A DNA stretch of 64,000 bases from Lewinellaceae bacterium. Its GTDB lineage: Bacteria; Bacteroidota; Bacteroidia; Chitinophagales; Saprospiraceae. How positions within the stretch are numbered: the stretch's first letter is position 1; each line of letters begins with the position of its first letter. Positions 18,903 through 27,962 of the stretch are shown one piece after another. The notes beneath the pieces are model-generated. The model saw nothing but the letters and a program-made list of their open reading frames with translations. It was not told the DNA's origin and did no database searches. The DNA is taken from contig JACJYO010000003.1 in assembly GCA_020636075.1 (NCBI GenBank), positions 434,001 through 498,000 on the forward strand, given 5' to 3'. Position numbers and translations under genes: made by a program.

Positions 18903-19892
18903 ATGTCACTTGCTCAACCCTTCTGGCTATTATTGTTGTTGGTGTTGCCGTTGCTGGTGCGGCACCATTACCGGCGCAACCGGCAACGCAGCCTGGTGCT
19001 GTACCTTCCGCAACGCCCCGGTTTGCCGGTCCGGGCAAGCTGGCGGGTTTGGCTGCGCCGCTGGGTTCCGGGTATGCGCTGGGTCGTTTTGGCGCTGTTG
19101 GCATTGGCCATGACCCGTCCGCAGCGCCAATGGCAGGAGCAAAAAATACAAGCCGAAGCGGTCGATATCATGCTGGCACTCGACATTTCGCCCAGCATGC
19201 TGAGCCGCGATTTTGAGCCCGACCGGCTGCAAGTGGCAAAACGCGTAGCCTCAGAATTTGTGGAAAAACGCCCCTACGACCGCCTGGGGCTGGTGGCATT
19301 TTCTGCCGAAGCCTTCACCCAATGTCCGCTGACGACCGACCGCCGTGTGGTACAGCAATTTTTGCGCGACCTGACTGTAGGCCGGCTCGAAGACGGTACC
19401 GCAATTGGCATGGGCCTGGCGACCGCCATCAACCGGCTGAAAGACAGCCCATCGAAGAGCAAGGTTGTTATCCTGCTCACGGATGGCGAAAACAATGAAG
19501 GCTACATTAGCCCCATGGCGGCAGCCGAAATGGCGCAAACGCTCGGCATACGCGTGTACACCGTCGGCATCGGCACCAACGGGATCGTGATGTCGCCTGT
19601 GCGGCGTTACCCCGATGGCACCTACGATTTCGCGCCGCGTCACATGGCCTTCGACACGGATCTGCTGGTGGAAATGGCGGAAAAAACCGGCGGAAAATTT
19701 TACCGCGCCTGGTCAGAAAATGAGCTGAAGGGCATTTATGATCAAATCGACCGTCTGGAAAAAACCAAAATTGATGTGACCACCATCCGGCGGACCACCG
19801 AATACTTTCACTGGCTCGTTGGCGCCGCGGTAGTTATTTTGTTGCTTGAACTGATGATGCGCTGGGTCGTTTTACGCTCGGTGACGATTTGA
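18903..19892 (+). CDS. batA: BatA, membrane-anchored VWA protein
   Basis: A 329-residue protein with two N-terminal membrane segments (residues 1-20 and about 57-72), a von Willebrand A domain and a C-terminal membrane segment (about 300-320). The metal-ion site is complete: DISPS, the Thr of DGTAIG, and LLTDGENN. In Bacteroides the Bat proteins contribute to aerotolerance. It is next to batB, 24 bases apart. Confidence 0.92.
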   Translation: MSLAQPFWLLLLLVLPLLVRHHYRRNRQRSLVLYLPQRPGLPVRASWRVWLRRWVPGMRWVVLALLALAMTRPQRQWQEQKIQAEAVDIMLALDISPSMLSRDFEPDRLQVAKRVASEFVEKRPYDRLGLVAFSAEAFTQCPLTTDRRVVQQFLRDLTVGRLEDGTAIGMGLATAINRLKDSPSKSKVVILLTDGENNEGYISPMAAAEMAQTLGIRVYTVGIGTNGIVMSPVRRYPDGTYDFAPRHMAFDTDLLVEMAEKTGGKFYRAWSENELKGIYDQIDRLEKTKIDVTTIRRTTEYFHWLVGAAVVILLLELMMRWVVLRSVTI

Positions 19893-19916
19893 TAAAGGTC
19901 TATTAAATAAATAACT

Positions 19917-20936
19917 GTGCTGCAATTCGAACATCCATATTTTTTACACCTGCTGTGGGCCTTGCCGTTGGCTGTGCTGCTCTGGCAACTGTACCGCTGG
20001 TGGCGCCGTCGGGCCCTGAGCCGGGTGGGGATGCCCCGCTCGGTGGCGCGGGTGTTGCCGGGCTGGTCGGGCGTTCGTTTTTTTGTAAAAAATAGTCTGA
20101 TCGCGCTGGCGCTTGTTTTGTTGGCGTTTGCCTGGGCAAATCCGCAGCGCGGTGCCAAAAAACAGCCGGTGACCCAGAAAAGCGCCGATGTGTTTATCGC
20201 GCTCGACATTTCGCAGAGCATGCTGGCGGAAGATGTCGCGCCCAGCCGGCTGGAACTGGCAAAATCCTTTGTTCGAAAACTGATCATTGCCTTGCAGGGT
20301 GAACGCATCGGACTGATTTTCTTTGCCGGAGACGCCTTTTTGCAAATGCCGCTTTCCACTGACTATGCCGCAGCAGATATGTTTGTGGCGAGTGCCAGCA
20401 CGGATATGATCACCGCCCAGGGCACCGACATTCCGCGGGCCATCGATCTGGCTACCGAGTCGTTCGACCCCGACCCCGGAGGCGGCCGGGCGCTTGTTCT
20501 GATCACCGATGGCGAAAACCACGAGGACGATGCCGTAGACCGCGCCGCGTCGGCCTATGCCGATGGGTTGGTCATCCTGGCAGTTGGCGCCGGCACGGAA
20601 GCCGGCGGGCCTATTCCTGCCGGATTTTCGGGCAGCAGCGGGCAGTACAAGCGGGATGAATCCGGTGAGATCGTGCGCACACGCCTCGACCAGGCAGCAC
20701 TGAACCGCCTGGCAACCAGTGGCGGCGGTGCGGCCTACCGACTTACCCAGGGCGATGCCGCTATTCAGGCAATCCGGCGGGAAGTGGGGCGCCTGCAAAA
20801 ACGCACGCTCCAGCTGCGGTCGTTTTCGGAGTTTGAGTCGTACTACCAGTGGTTTTTGCTACCGGCTTTTTTGTTGCTGGCTTTGGAAGGCTGGCTGGGC
20901 TGGCGAAGCCGACGTGCGCCGGAGCGACTGGTGTAG
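19917..20936 (+). CDS. batB: BatB, membrane-anchored VWA protein
   Basis: A 339-residue VWA protein paralogous to BatA, starting at GTG 19917 (MLQFEHPYFLHLLWALPLAV). Two N-terminal and one C-terminal membrane spans flank the VWA domain. Metal-site motifs are DISQS, the Thr of AQGTDI and LITDGENHED. Expected to work with BatA in one membrane complex driven by MoxR. Confidence 0.92.
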   Translation: MLQFEHPYFLHLLWALPLAVLLWQLYRWWRRRALSRVGMPRSVARVLPGWSGVRFFVKNSLIALALVLLAFAWANPQRGAKKQPVTQKSADVFIALDISQSMLAEDVAPSRLELAKSFVRKLIIALQGERIGLIFFAGDAFLQMPLSTDYAAADMFVASASTDMITAQGTDIPRAIDLATESFDPDPGGGRALVLITDGENHEDDAVDRAASAYADGLVILAVGAGTEAGGPIPAGFSGSSGQYKRDESGEIVRTRLDQAALNRLATSGGGAAYRLTQGDAAIQAIRREVGRLQKRTLQLRSFSEFESYYQWFLLPAFLLLALEGWLGWRSRRAPERLV

Positions 20937-21008
20937 TTATTTGAAAATTTGATTTGAAATTGGAGAAGAAAAATTTGAAATTTGAAAAGGAGGCGAGGGT
21001 CACACTAC

Positions 21009-21124
21009 TGGACATTTTTATGTCGCACAGATTTAACACAGAAAATTACGCAGATTTCACGCAGAATTTTCTGTGTTAAATCTGTGCAAACTAATCTGTG
21101 TAAAATCTGCGAGAAAAATGTCCA
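21009..21124. repeat. Palindrome of 'cacagattt' words before batC
   Basis: Exact 23-base arms 21025-21047 and 21065-21087, with outer arms 21009-21019 and 21114-21124 also exact. The words ACACAGA and GCAGATTT recur. It occupies the batB-batC gap (20937-21197), which also holds an A-rich TTTGAAATTTGAAA stretch at about 20940-20990. Confidence 0.85.
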
Positions 21125-21197
21125 TTAGTATAGGCTAGGGCTCTAAATTGGCATAGATTCCAGTTTAGCCACCTGGAGACCTTACAAAATACACGTG

Positions 21198-21941
21198 ATG
21201 AAAAACATAGAAAAATATAGTTTTTTTATAGTAATTCTATTGCTGGCGCAAACATTGCCTGCGCAGTCGGCACATTCCCTCCAACGCGAAGCTGACCGCC
21301 AATATTCCAAATCAAACTATCGGAATGCAGAGCAAGGCTACCGGAAAGCCAGCGAAAAAAAAGCCAATGACCCCGCGTTGCTTTACAACACCGGTAATGC
21401 TATTTACCAGCAGGGCAACTACGCTGCTTCCGAGCCTTTTTTTGAAAAGGCAGCCCAATCGGCAAAAGAACCTGCCAAACGCGCCGATGCCCTGCACAAC
21501 CTGGGCAATGCTTACCTGAAACAGCAGAAATACCGGGAGGCGGTAGAAGCCTACGAAAACAGCCTGCGCCAACGCCCGGGTGACTCCGAAACCAAAGTCA
21601 ACCTGCAACTGGCCAAGAAAAAACTTCAGCAACAACAGCAAGAACAGCAACAACAAAACCAGCAAAATCAACAGCAAAACAACGACCAACAAGACCAACA
21701 ACAACAGCAGCAAAATAACGACCAGCAGAATCAGCAACAGCAGAATCAGCAACCCAATGAACAACCCCAGCAACCCGACCAGCAACCTCAACAACAACAA
21801 CAGCAAGATGGTCGTATGACGCCCGAGCAGGCAAAACGCCTTTTGGAAACAGCCGTGGCGCCGGAAGACCGGCGTAATGCCAAAAAATACAGGGAGCAGG
21901 AACCGGGGAAACATCAGGTACGCCCGAAAAAAGATTGGTAA
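21198..21941 (+). CDS. batC: BatC, TPR protein with polyglutamine tract
   Basis: About 247 residues from ATG 21198 (a GTG directly before it is the other option). Signal peptide (MKNIEKYSFFIVILLLAQTLPAQ), three TPR-like units (about 27-135: YRKASEKKANDPALLYNTGNA, HNLGNAYLKQQKYREAVEAYENSL), then a tract of some 60 residues almost purely Gln and Asn, and a short charged C-terminus with GRMTPEQAKRLLE. TPR-containing BatC is a periplasmic partner in the Bat complex. It is the last bat gene here; no further batD or batE follows. Confidence 0.88.
   Translation: MKNIEKYSFFIVILLLAQTLPAQSAHSLQREADRQYSKSNYRNAEQGYRKASEKKANDPALLYNTGNAIYQQGNYAASEPFFEKAAQSAKEPAKRADALHNLGNAYLKQQKYREAVEAYENSLRQRPGDSETKVNLQLAKKKLQQQQQEQQQQNQQNQQQNNDQQDQQQQQQNNDQQNQQQQNQQPNEQPQQPDQQPQQQQQQDGRMTPEQAKRLLETAVAPEDRRNAKKYREQEPGKHQVRPKKDW
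21627..21810 (+). repeat. CAR/AAY low-complexity tract in batC
   Basis: About 180 bases of CAA/CAG/AAC codons encode a nearly pure Gln/Asn stretch. Likely length-variable by slippage. Confidence 0.85.
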
Positions 21942-22071
21942 AGCATTTTTTGGAGTTTCTGGTTGGAAGGTTTCTGGTTAGAAGGTTGTGGGTCAAAGGG
22001 TTGCATGGCTGCCGGTAATTGTGGACTTTTGCACTTTGACCATCAACTTAAAGAATCAGAGGGCTAAAAAC

Positions 22072-22180
22072 TTTTCAAATTTCAAATTGAACTTTTCAAA
22101 TTTGACTTCAAAGAAATTTCCAAACAGGGATTACCTCTCAAAAAGTCAAAAGTTCAATTTGAAAAGTCTAATTTGAAAAG
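22072..22180. repeat. AT-rich inverted words (TTTTCAAATT / AATTTGAAAA)
   Basis: The words CTTTTCAAATTTCAAATTG on the left and CAATTTGAAAAG, AATTTGAAAAG on the right form an imperfect palindrome. The related stretch at about 20940-20990 before batC carries the same words in opposite order, so batC is bracketed by them. No coding content is seen in 21942-22223 apart from this. Confidence 0.55.
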
Positions 22181-22223
22181 TGCCTGCCCCCCTAACCAGC
22201 AATCTTCTAACCATACACCCGAT

Positions 22224-23177
22224 ATGCACGAAAAAGGTATTCCAACCGTAGACCTCTCCAAATTTGTGAAAGGATCTCCTGAAGACAAAAAACAATTTGT
22301 ACATGATCTGGGCAAGGCCTTTCACGAAGTTGGCTTCGTAGCGGTCGTTAATCATGGTATTCACAAACAACTGGTCGACGGGTTTTACAATGCTTCCAAA
22401 GCATTTTTTGCCCTTCCTGATGCTGTCAAGGCCCAATATGAAGTACCCGGACTGGCCGGGCAACGGGGCTTTACGTCTTTTGGAAAAGAACATGCCAAGC
22501 AGTCCAAAGTAGCCGACCTGAAGGAGTTTTTCCAGATCGGGCAGGAGGTGCCGGCAGGGCACCCTTTGAAAGCCGAATACCCGGAAAATGTTTCCGTTTC
22601 CGAAACGCCGGAGTTTACCCAGTTGGGCCGGGAGTTGTACCAGGCATTCGAAAAAGCGGGTGGTCAACTGCTGGAGGCCATTGCAATTCACCTGGACCTC
22701 GCGCCGGATTATTTTGCCCAATACATTGCACAGGGCAATTCCATCCTCCGCTCCATTTACTACCCGCCCATTACCACCGAGCCTGCCTCCGCTATCCGCG
22801 CCGAGCAACACGAGGATATCAACCTGATCACCCTGCTGGTGGGCGCCAGTGCCGGGGGCCTGGAACTCCTGAATTCGGAGAACAAATGGATGCCGATCAT
22901 GCCGGAGGCCGATGAAATTGTGATCAATGTGGGCGATATGCTCCAGCGCCTCACCAACGACTACCTGAAAAGCACCACACACCGTGTAGTCAATCCGCCC
23001 CGGGAAGAATGGCATCTGCCTCGGTTGAGTATTCCGTTTTTCCTGCACCCGGTCAGTAGTATGCGCTTAGACTGCCTGTCTGCCTGTGTGACCGCCGACA
23101 ATCCGCTTCACTACGAGCCAATTTCCGCCGGGGAGTACCTGGACGAGCGCTTGCGGGAGATTGGGTTGAAAAAGTGA
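22224..23177 (+). CDS. Isopenicillin-N-synthase-like 2-oxoglutarate/Fe(II) oxygenase
   Basis: About 317 residues from ATG 22224 (MHEKGIPTVDLSKF), the family's usual start; the frame stays open to 22173 but that portion lies in repeat sequence. N-terminal DIOX_N region (GFVAVVNHGI), then the double-stranded beta-helix. The iron ligands are His and Asp of EQHEDINLITLLVG and the distal His of STTHRVVNP; RLSIPFF gives the RxS that binds 2-oxoglutarate. Such enzymes hydroxylate or desaturate small molecules. No biosynthetic neighbours point to a substrate. Confidence 0.9.
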   Translation: MHEKGIPTVDLSKFVKGSPEDKKQFVHDLGKAFHEVGFVAVVNHGIHKQLVDGFYNASKAFFALPDAVKAQYEVPGLAGQRGFTSFGKEHAKQSKVADLKEFFQIGQEVPAGHPLKAEYPENVSVSETPEFTQLGRELYQAFEKAGGQLLEAIAIHLDLAPDYFAQYIAQGNSILRSIYYPPITTEPASAIRAEQHEDINLITLLVGASAGGLELLNSENKWMPIMPEADEIVINVGDMLQRLTNDYLKSTTHRVVNPPREEWHLPRLSIPFFLHPVSSMRLDCLSACVTADNPLHYEPISAGEYLDERLREIGLKK

Positions 23178-23265
23178 GCGTGTAATATACTTAGGGAGAT
23201 TGGGCCTTTGCCGGGAATATTTACGCGCAAATCACAATCTAATTTGGCCATATTATCTCCGAATA

Positions 23266-23289
23266 AAGCCCGTAGGGCTGACATTTTTG
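23266..23289 (+). repeat. Hairpin repeat, copy without intron
   Basis: A 24-base unit with hairpin AGCCC-GTA-GGGCT followed by GACATTTTTG. It is identical, on the other strand, to 24040-24063, where the group II intron begins directly after it. Confidence 0.85.
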
Positions 23290-23319
23290 AAGAAAACAAT
23301 GCCTCTCATCTTTCCAAAC

Positions 23320-23355
23320 GCCGTAGGCGTGGCATTATAATGTCGCACCTACGGC
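23320..23355. repeat. Intergenic palindrome GCCGTAGG ... CCTACGGC
   Basis: Arms 23320-23327 and 23348-23355, with a partly complementary interior (GGCATTATAATGTC). This is one of several repeat units around the intron. Confidence 0.7.
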
Positions 23356-23387
23356 GCTATTATTTCTACGATCATAAATTTCTACTA

Positions 23388-24039
23388 ATCGGGTAGGAGG
23401 AGGGCGTTAGCCCTCCGTCCCCCCACACCACCGGACGTACGGGTCACGTATCACGGCGGTTCGTTAGAGCATAACGGTCTTGGGCATTTCGAATTTACCC
23501 TTTTTTTGTTCCGCTCGCTTCCTGCTTGGTCATGCAGTCCTGTGTTAAGCACTCCTACCGTACCTTCAGTTTCCGACCTATTCTTTGGTAGTGAGTTTCC
23601 GGTTTCCCGAAATTGGCTGCCTCTTCTCAGGTACTAATGAGCTCATCTCGGATTCCACTCTAACGTTCGGCCCTTCTCCCGAAGGCATTCGGGATACTAT
23701 GGCCTCTGCTGACTTCTGCCGCCTTATGCTCCGGCACTCGCGCGCGCCTCGCTTCCGGCTGTCGCAGACCTCCCCGGGTAAGAACGCAGACCTTCATCCC
23801 ATGTACCTGCCGCATTTACCACAGTGCGTTCCGGGCAGCGGTCGGGTTTCGTTTTGTTTGGCAAACTCACCCACGCATCATGGCCTTATATGCGATTTCT
23901 GTTCGTCAGGTCGGGACTTTGCCACCGGCTTCCTTCAGATTCCGCCTCGCGACGGACACCCTTGCCTTTGGCTAATACTCCTCGCTGCCAAGCGTATAGC
24001 GGACTTACACCGCCAAGTCTGCGCCCATGCCGGGCGCAC
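23388..24039 (-). mobile_element. ORF-less group II intron
   Basis: Read on the minus strand, it begins GTGCGCCCGGCATGGGCG (24039 downwards), the usual 5' end of a bacterial group II intron. Domain I blocks follow, such as AAGGGTGTCCGTCGCGAGG, GGAATCTGAAGGAAGCC and GAGTTTGCCAAACAAAACG, then CAGAAGTCAGCAGAGGCC of the region before domain IV. The domain V-like hairpin (lower stem ACCGCCG/CGGTGGT, upper stem TACG/CGTA) lies at about 23461-23428, domain VI (GGAGGGC/GCCCTCC) follows, and the end is CTACCCGAT at 23388. Only about 650 bases long: the reverse transcriptase ORF expected in domain IV is absent, replaced by at most a 22-codon ORF (23646-23578). Splicing would need a maturase from elsewhere. 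Confidence 0.88.
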
Positions 24040-24063
24040 CAAAAATGTCAGCCCTACGGGCTT
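24040..24063 (-). repeat. Hairpin repeat serving as 5' exon of the intron
   Basis: Exact inverted copy of 23266-23289. On the minus strand the hairpin AGCCC-GTA-GGGCT, a GACATTTTTG tail, and then the intron's first base at 24039. Confidence 0.85.
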
Positions 24064-24136
24064 AGGTGGTGGGCGACTAAACACATTTTGCCAATGATTC
24101 GCATATTTTTATGCTGAAAGACTCGGGTGGACAACC

Positions 24137-26410
24137 TCATTGTTCGCGCTCTGAAACCTTTCCTGGACTTTGGAAAAGTTGCGCCAACAAAGGTTGCACC
24201 AACGCTGCCCGTTTCGCATCCCAGGTTTCCAACGTCAGGTCCGCAGTGGACCCCGTATTGGGCGTAGTGCGCGCCAGATCCAGCATTTTTTCCCGTTCGG
24301 GGTTGCTGAAGCGGCTGAACGTGCGCCGCAACACCGGCAGCATTTCGGGAAAAATCACGGCATCCAAACCACCCACCCAATCATCCAGTATCTGCCAAAG
24401 GGTGGGTTGGTGGAGCAACAACAGGCCACTCCCGTTCAAAAATCCGTCGAGCCATTGGGCCGCTTCGAGCGTGGGCTGGGCCCGGGATAGCCGAAATTGC
24501 ATGGTGAGGGCAGTTTCGGCAGTTGTCTGCGCTTTCTGCTCAAACAACAAGCGGCTGCCCAGGCCGGCCAGCAGCGGGGCCCCATGGGTTGAAATCTGCA
24601 CCAAAGCAGCCTGCCAGGCAGCTGCGTAGGCCTCCGGGCGCCACAAGTGTATACCGCGGTTGACAGCCAGCACATCCCGGAGTATTTCTGCGGCCACGGT
24701 TTCATTGACCGCCCGGCAGGCTGCCGGAAGTTGGATACACAAGCGCGGCACAATTTGCTCCAACAGTTGTTCAATGCCCTCCAGGTCAAGTTGGCGGGCA
24801 TGCCCGTAGCGCAGCACTTCCACCAAGGGGAGTACGGTTTGCGCCAGGTCGAGGCTGTCTTGTGCCAAAGCGGTCACCGTGCGCAGTTTTTTCACCAGTG
24901 CGGGCAAGGCCGCCCCCAGATCGGCTTTCAGCACGGTATCGAACAGGTCTACCAACTCGGACAGGCGATTGGTTTCCCGCATCCGGTATACGGCCTTGCG
25001 ACCTGCTGCAACTTCAACCGTATTGCCCAATGCCCCGGCTTCGATGAGCTGAATTTCAAAGTCGGGCATCCACTGGAGTGTCCAATGCTCGTGAAACCCG
25101 CCTTCTTTCCGGCCACCGACTGCCTCTGGCTTGCCCCATGGAATATTGAGGAGGCGAAGCCGGTGCAGGAGTCTGCTTTTTTGCGTGTGGGCGCTTTCGC
25201 GCAAATCGAGTTGCAGGCTTTGGGATTCCGTTTGCAACTTCAGCCGGGCGCTGCGCACCTGCGCTTCAAAATCGGCGCGCAGTGGCACCAGCGGCGTCGA
25301 AGGCGGCACGGCGCCCAGGACATCGCCGGTTACCAGTTGCTGCTCGATCAGTTCGTATGGTTTTTCAGCCCCTTCGCAAAGCACCGTAATGGCCGCTTCG
25401 CGCAATTCCTCAATTCCGGGAAGGGCGGTGTGGCGCAGGGCGGCAAGGGTTTCCGACAAACGCACCGCTTCGATCACTTGCGACGAAGCCGCCGTCATGT
25501 CCTTCGTTCGAAGCAACTGTGCCGCTTTGGAAAACCAAAGGACATGCGGGCTCGTGCTTTCGGAAGTATGCGTTGAACAGTTCCAAAGGATCTGATACCA
25601 GGCCGGTGCTAGCACGCCGGCGCCGTAGCCGCTTTGTGCACCCAGCCGGTCGAACGACCAGGGTATCCAGGTCGTTTGGGTTTTAACTTTTTTCAGGCCT
25701 TTCAGCAGGTTTTTATCCGCCGCAATTTTGACCTGTTCCGTATCAGCCAACGCCGGACTGTGCCAGGCGCCGCACACGATGGCTATTTTTTTAAAACCTT
25801 CTTTTTGCGCGTTGCGCAAACACTGGCGCATGTACGCTTCGCGCAATAGCGTTTCGCGGGTTTCGGCAATCCCACGGTGTACTTTCTGCTCCCGCAAGGC
25901 ACGCATCAGTTCCAAAACCACCGCAAAAGTTTCCGCTGTGCCTGCCGGCCCCCGTTCAAACATGGCCTCCCACCAGCGTTCCGGGTCGGCGTAACCGGCA
26001 AGGCGGGCAATTTCAGTGAAGGGATCAGTGGGCGCTGTCTTTTCGGCCCATCCCAACTGCAGTTGAACAGCACTATCCTCCTCCGGGCGTAAGGCAAAGG
26101 TTAGTTCCATTGGGAGGTCCATGAACCGTACCGGAATATTGTGCTGAAGCCCGAAGCGGATCGCCTGCCATTCCGGCGAAAATTCCGCGAAAGGGAAAAA
26201 GGAAGCTTGATGCAGATTTTTTGGATTGTAAACCAGCAAAGCTACAGGTGGCTGCATATCCGGATCATTCACCAAACTGAGCAACGCTTCCCCTTCCGGT
26301 GGCCCTTCCACCAGGATCAGGTCGGGCGGCGCAGCTTCCAAAGCCCGCAGCATACTTAGCGCAGAGCCGGGGCCGTGGTGGCGAATGCCGAAAATGATGG
26401 GTGCGTGCAT
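24137..26410 (-). CDS. DUF5682 family protein
   Basis: A 757-residue cytosolic protein. The N-terminus (MHAPIIFGIRHHGPGSALSM ... LVEGPPEGE) and IVCGAWHSPAL are signatures of DUF5682, a family related to TraB/EreA-type folds. In many bacteria it is encoded with a MoxR ATPase, a VWA protein, DUF5691 and a SWIM zinc-finger protein. None of these is adjacent here; the moxR/bat operon lies 8-10 kb away and is a different set. No membrane segments. It converges on the intron-containing gap. Biochemical function unknown. Confidence 0.85.
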   Translation of the reverse strand: MHAPIIFGIRHHGPGSALSMLRALEAAPPDLILVEGPPEGEALLSLVNDPDMQPPVALLVYNPKNLHQASFFPFAEFSPEWQAIRFGLQHNIPVRFMDLPMELTFALRPEEDSAVQLQLGWAEKTAPTDPFTEIARLAGYADPERWWEAMFERGPAGTAETFAVVLELMRALREQKVHRGIAETRETLLREAYMRQCLRNAQKEGFKKIAIVCGAWHSPALADTEQVKIAADKNLLKGLKKVKTQTTWIPWSFDRLGAQSGYGAGVLAPAWYQILWNCSTHTSESTSPHVLWFSKAAQLLRTKDMTAASSQVIEAVRLSETLAALRHTALPGIEELREAAITVLCEGAEKPYELIEQQLVTGDVLGAVPPSTPLVPLRADFEAQVRSARLKLQTESQSLQLDLRESAHTQKSRLLHRLRLLNIPWGKPEAVGGRKEGGFHEHWTLQWMPDFEIQLIEAGALGNTVEVAAGRKAVYRMRETNRLSELVDLFDTVLKADLGAALPALVKKLRTVTALAQDSLDLAQTVLPLVEVLRYGHARQLDLEGIEQLLEQIVPRLCIQLPAACRAVNETVAAEILRDVLAVNRGIHLWRPEAYAAAWQAALVQISTHGAPLLAGLGSRLLFEQKAQTTAETALTMQFRLSRAQPTLEAAQWLDGFLNGSGLLLLHQPTLWQILDDWVGGLDAVIFPEMLPVLRRTFSRFSNPEREKMLDLARTTPNTGSTADLTLETWDAKRAALVQPLLAQLFQSPGKVSEREQ

Positions 26411-26573
26411 ATTTTTTTTAATAATTGCCAGACAAGATCTACCTATTCAACGTTTCCTGTTTATCCGTTTTTTACAAAAAAGATTAACCCGGATTATCCG
26501 AAATTTGTTTGAACCCAAACCTCGGGCCTAACTGTTCATAACCCTAACCGCAATCTGTAAATCTTCCACAAAC

Positions 26574-27956
26574 ATGGCCAAATTACAACTTGCCGCTCTA
26601 CTCTTGTTCCTGCTCCTTGCTCTGGGCAACAGCGACAATCCTGCATCACCACCCGGTACCATCGCCATCCCGCCAACCCCACAACGTGCCGGCGACCCTG
26701 CCGCCGGCTACGAGTATTTGCTGTACGGCGACATGGTAGGGCGCGGTATTCCCCTGGCGGTATTCCGGCAAGTGTCGGGTGGCGACAGTCCCGACGATTT
26801 GGGCCGCAGCGGCGACAGCCAGGGCATTCCGTTCCAATTTAACGTGGTGGAAGCGCCCGGCGGCGTTAAGGTGGTGGCGCCAACCTGCCTGAATTGCCAT
26901 GCCGAAAAACTCAACGGTACGCTCGTCGTTGGCCTGGGCAACAATACCAGCGACCATACCTACGACCATGCCGGCAATTTTCGCGCAGCAGATTTCGCCG
27001 TGCAGCTTCGTTTCGGTAAAAAGTCGCCCGAATGGGAGGCTTATTTCCCGCTCAGCCGCGGCTACAAAGCCGTAGGGCCCTACATTCAAACCAAAGTGCG
27101 CGGCCCTAACCCTGCGGATAAAATTTTTGCCGCACTGGCCGCCCACCGCAACGCCGACGACTTGAGCTGGCTGCCTGAAGCGCAATTCGAAGTACCCGTG
27201 GAAGTGGTGCCTACCGATGTGCCGGCCTGGTGGTTGCTCAAGAAAAAACACGCCCTGTACTACAACGGCCTGGGCACCGGCGACTTTGCCCGGCTTTCCT
27301 CAGCCTCCGGCATGCTGGTGATGGCCGACAGTGCCGAAGCGCGCCGGATCGACGAAAAAATGGTCGACCTGATCGCCTGGATACGAACGATCGAACCCCC
27401 GGCCTATCCGTTCCCGGTTGACGCAGCACTGGCCGAACAAGGGAAACTGCTTTTTGAAAAAACTTGCAAAAAATGCCACGGCAATTATGGCGACGACGCG
27501 AGCTACCCCAACCTGGTGGTCAAACTCGACATTGTCGGTACCGACAGCATGCTCGCACAAGCCTACCGGCAATACCCGGAATACACGGAGTGGTACAACC
27601 GCAGCTGGTATGCGCAGGGGCCGCACGGGGCAGAACTCCGGCCTACCTGGGGCTACGTGGCCCCACCGCTCGACGGGGTGTGGGCCACGGCGCCCTACCT
27701 GCACAACGGCTCAGTGCCCACCATAGCCGACCTGCTCAACAGCCCACAGCGACCGGTGTTCTGGAAACGCTCCTTTGACAACAGCGACTACGACGCCGAA
27801 AAACTGGGCTGGAACTATACCACAGCGTCCAAACAAAAAGATGGTGAAACCTATGACACTACCCTGCCGGGCTACGGGAATGGCGGGCATACGTTCGGGG
27901 ATAAGTTGAGTCCCGAAGAGCGCAAAGCAGTCTTGGAATATTTGAAAACCCTGTGA
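26574..27956 (+). CDS. Exported diheme c-type cytochrome
   Basis: A 460-residue protein with signal peptide (MAKLQLAALLLFLLLALGNS) and two heme-binding CxxCH motifs, CLNCH (about residue 105) and CKKCH (about 300). The C-terminal domain has PPLDGVWATAPYLHNGSVPT, as in the RoxA/cytochrome-c-peroxidase-like group. Its length is shorter than RoxA. It probably acts in the periplasm in electron transfer or as a peroxidase/oxygenase; the exact reaction cannot be assigned. It ends 6 bases from the converging trkH. No obvious partner gene. Confidence 0.85.
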   Translation: MAKLQLAALLLFLLLALGNSDNPASPPGTIAIPPTPQRAGDPAAGYEYLLYGDMVGRGIPLAVFRQVSGGDSPDDLGRSGDSQGIPFQFNVVEAPGGVKVVAPTCLNCHAEKLNGTLVVGLGNNTSDHTYDHAGNFRAADFAVQLRFGKKSPEWEAYFPLSRGYKAVGPYIQTKVRGPNPADKIFAALAAHRNADDLSWLPEAQFEVPVEVVPTDVPAWWLLKKKHALYYNGLGTGDFARLSSASGMLVMADSAEARRIDEKMVDLIAWIRTIEPPAYPFPVDAALAEQGKLLFEKTCKKCHGNYGDDASYPNLVVKLDIVGTDSMLAQAYRQYPEYTEWYNRSWYAQGPHGAELRPTWGYVAPPLDGVWATAPYLHNGSVPTIADLLNSPQRPVFWKRSFDNSDYDAEKLGWNYTTASKQKDGETYDTTLPGYGNGGHTFGDKLSPEERKAVLEYLKTL

Positions 27957-27962
27957 GCCCGA

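Noticed and set aside
23585..24097. 170-codon open frame on the plus strand (MVVSFRFPEIG...)
   Set aside because: It is the antisense of the group II intron; such reading frames are a common false prediction over these RNAs.
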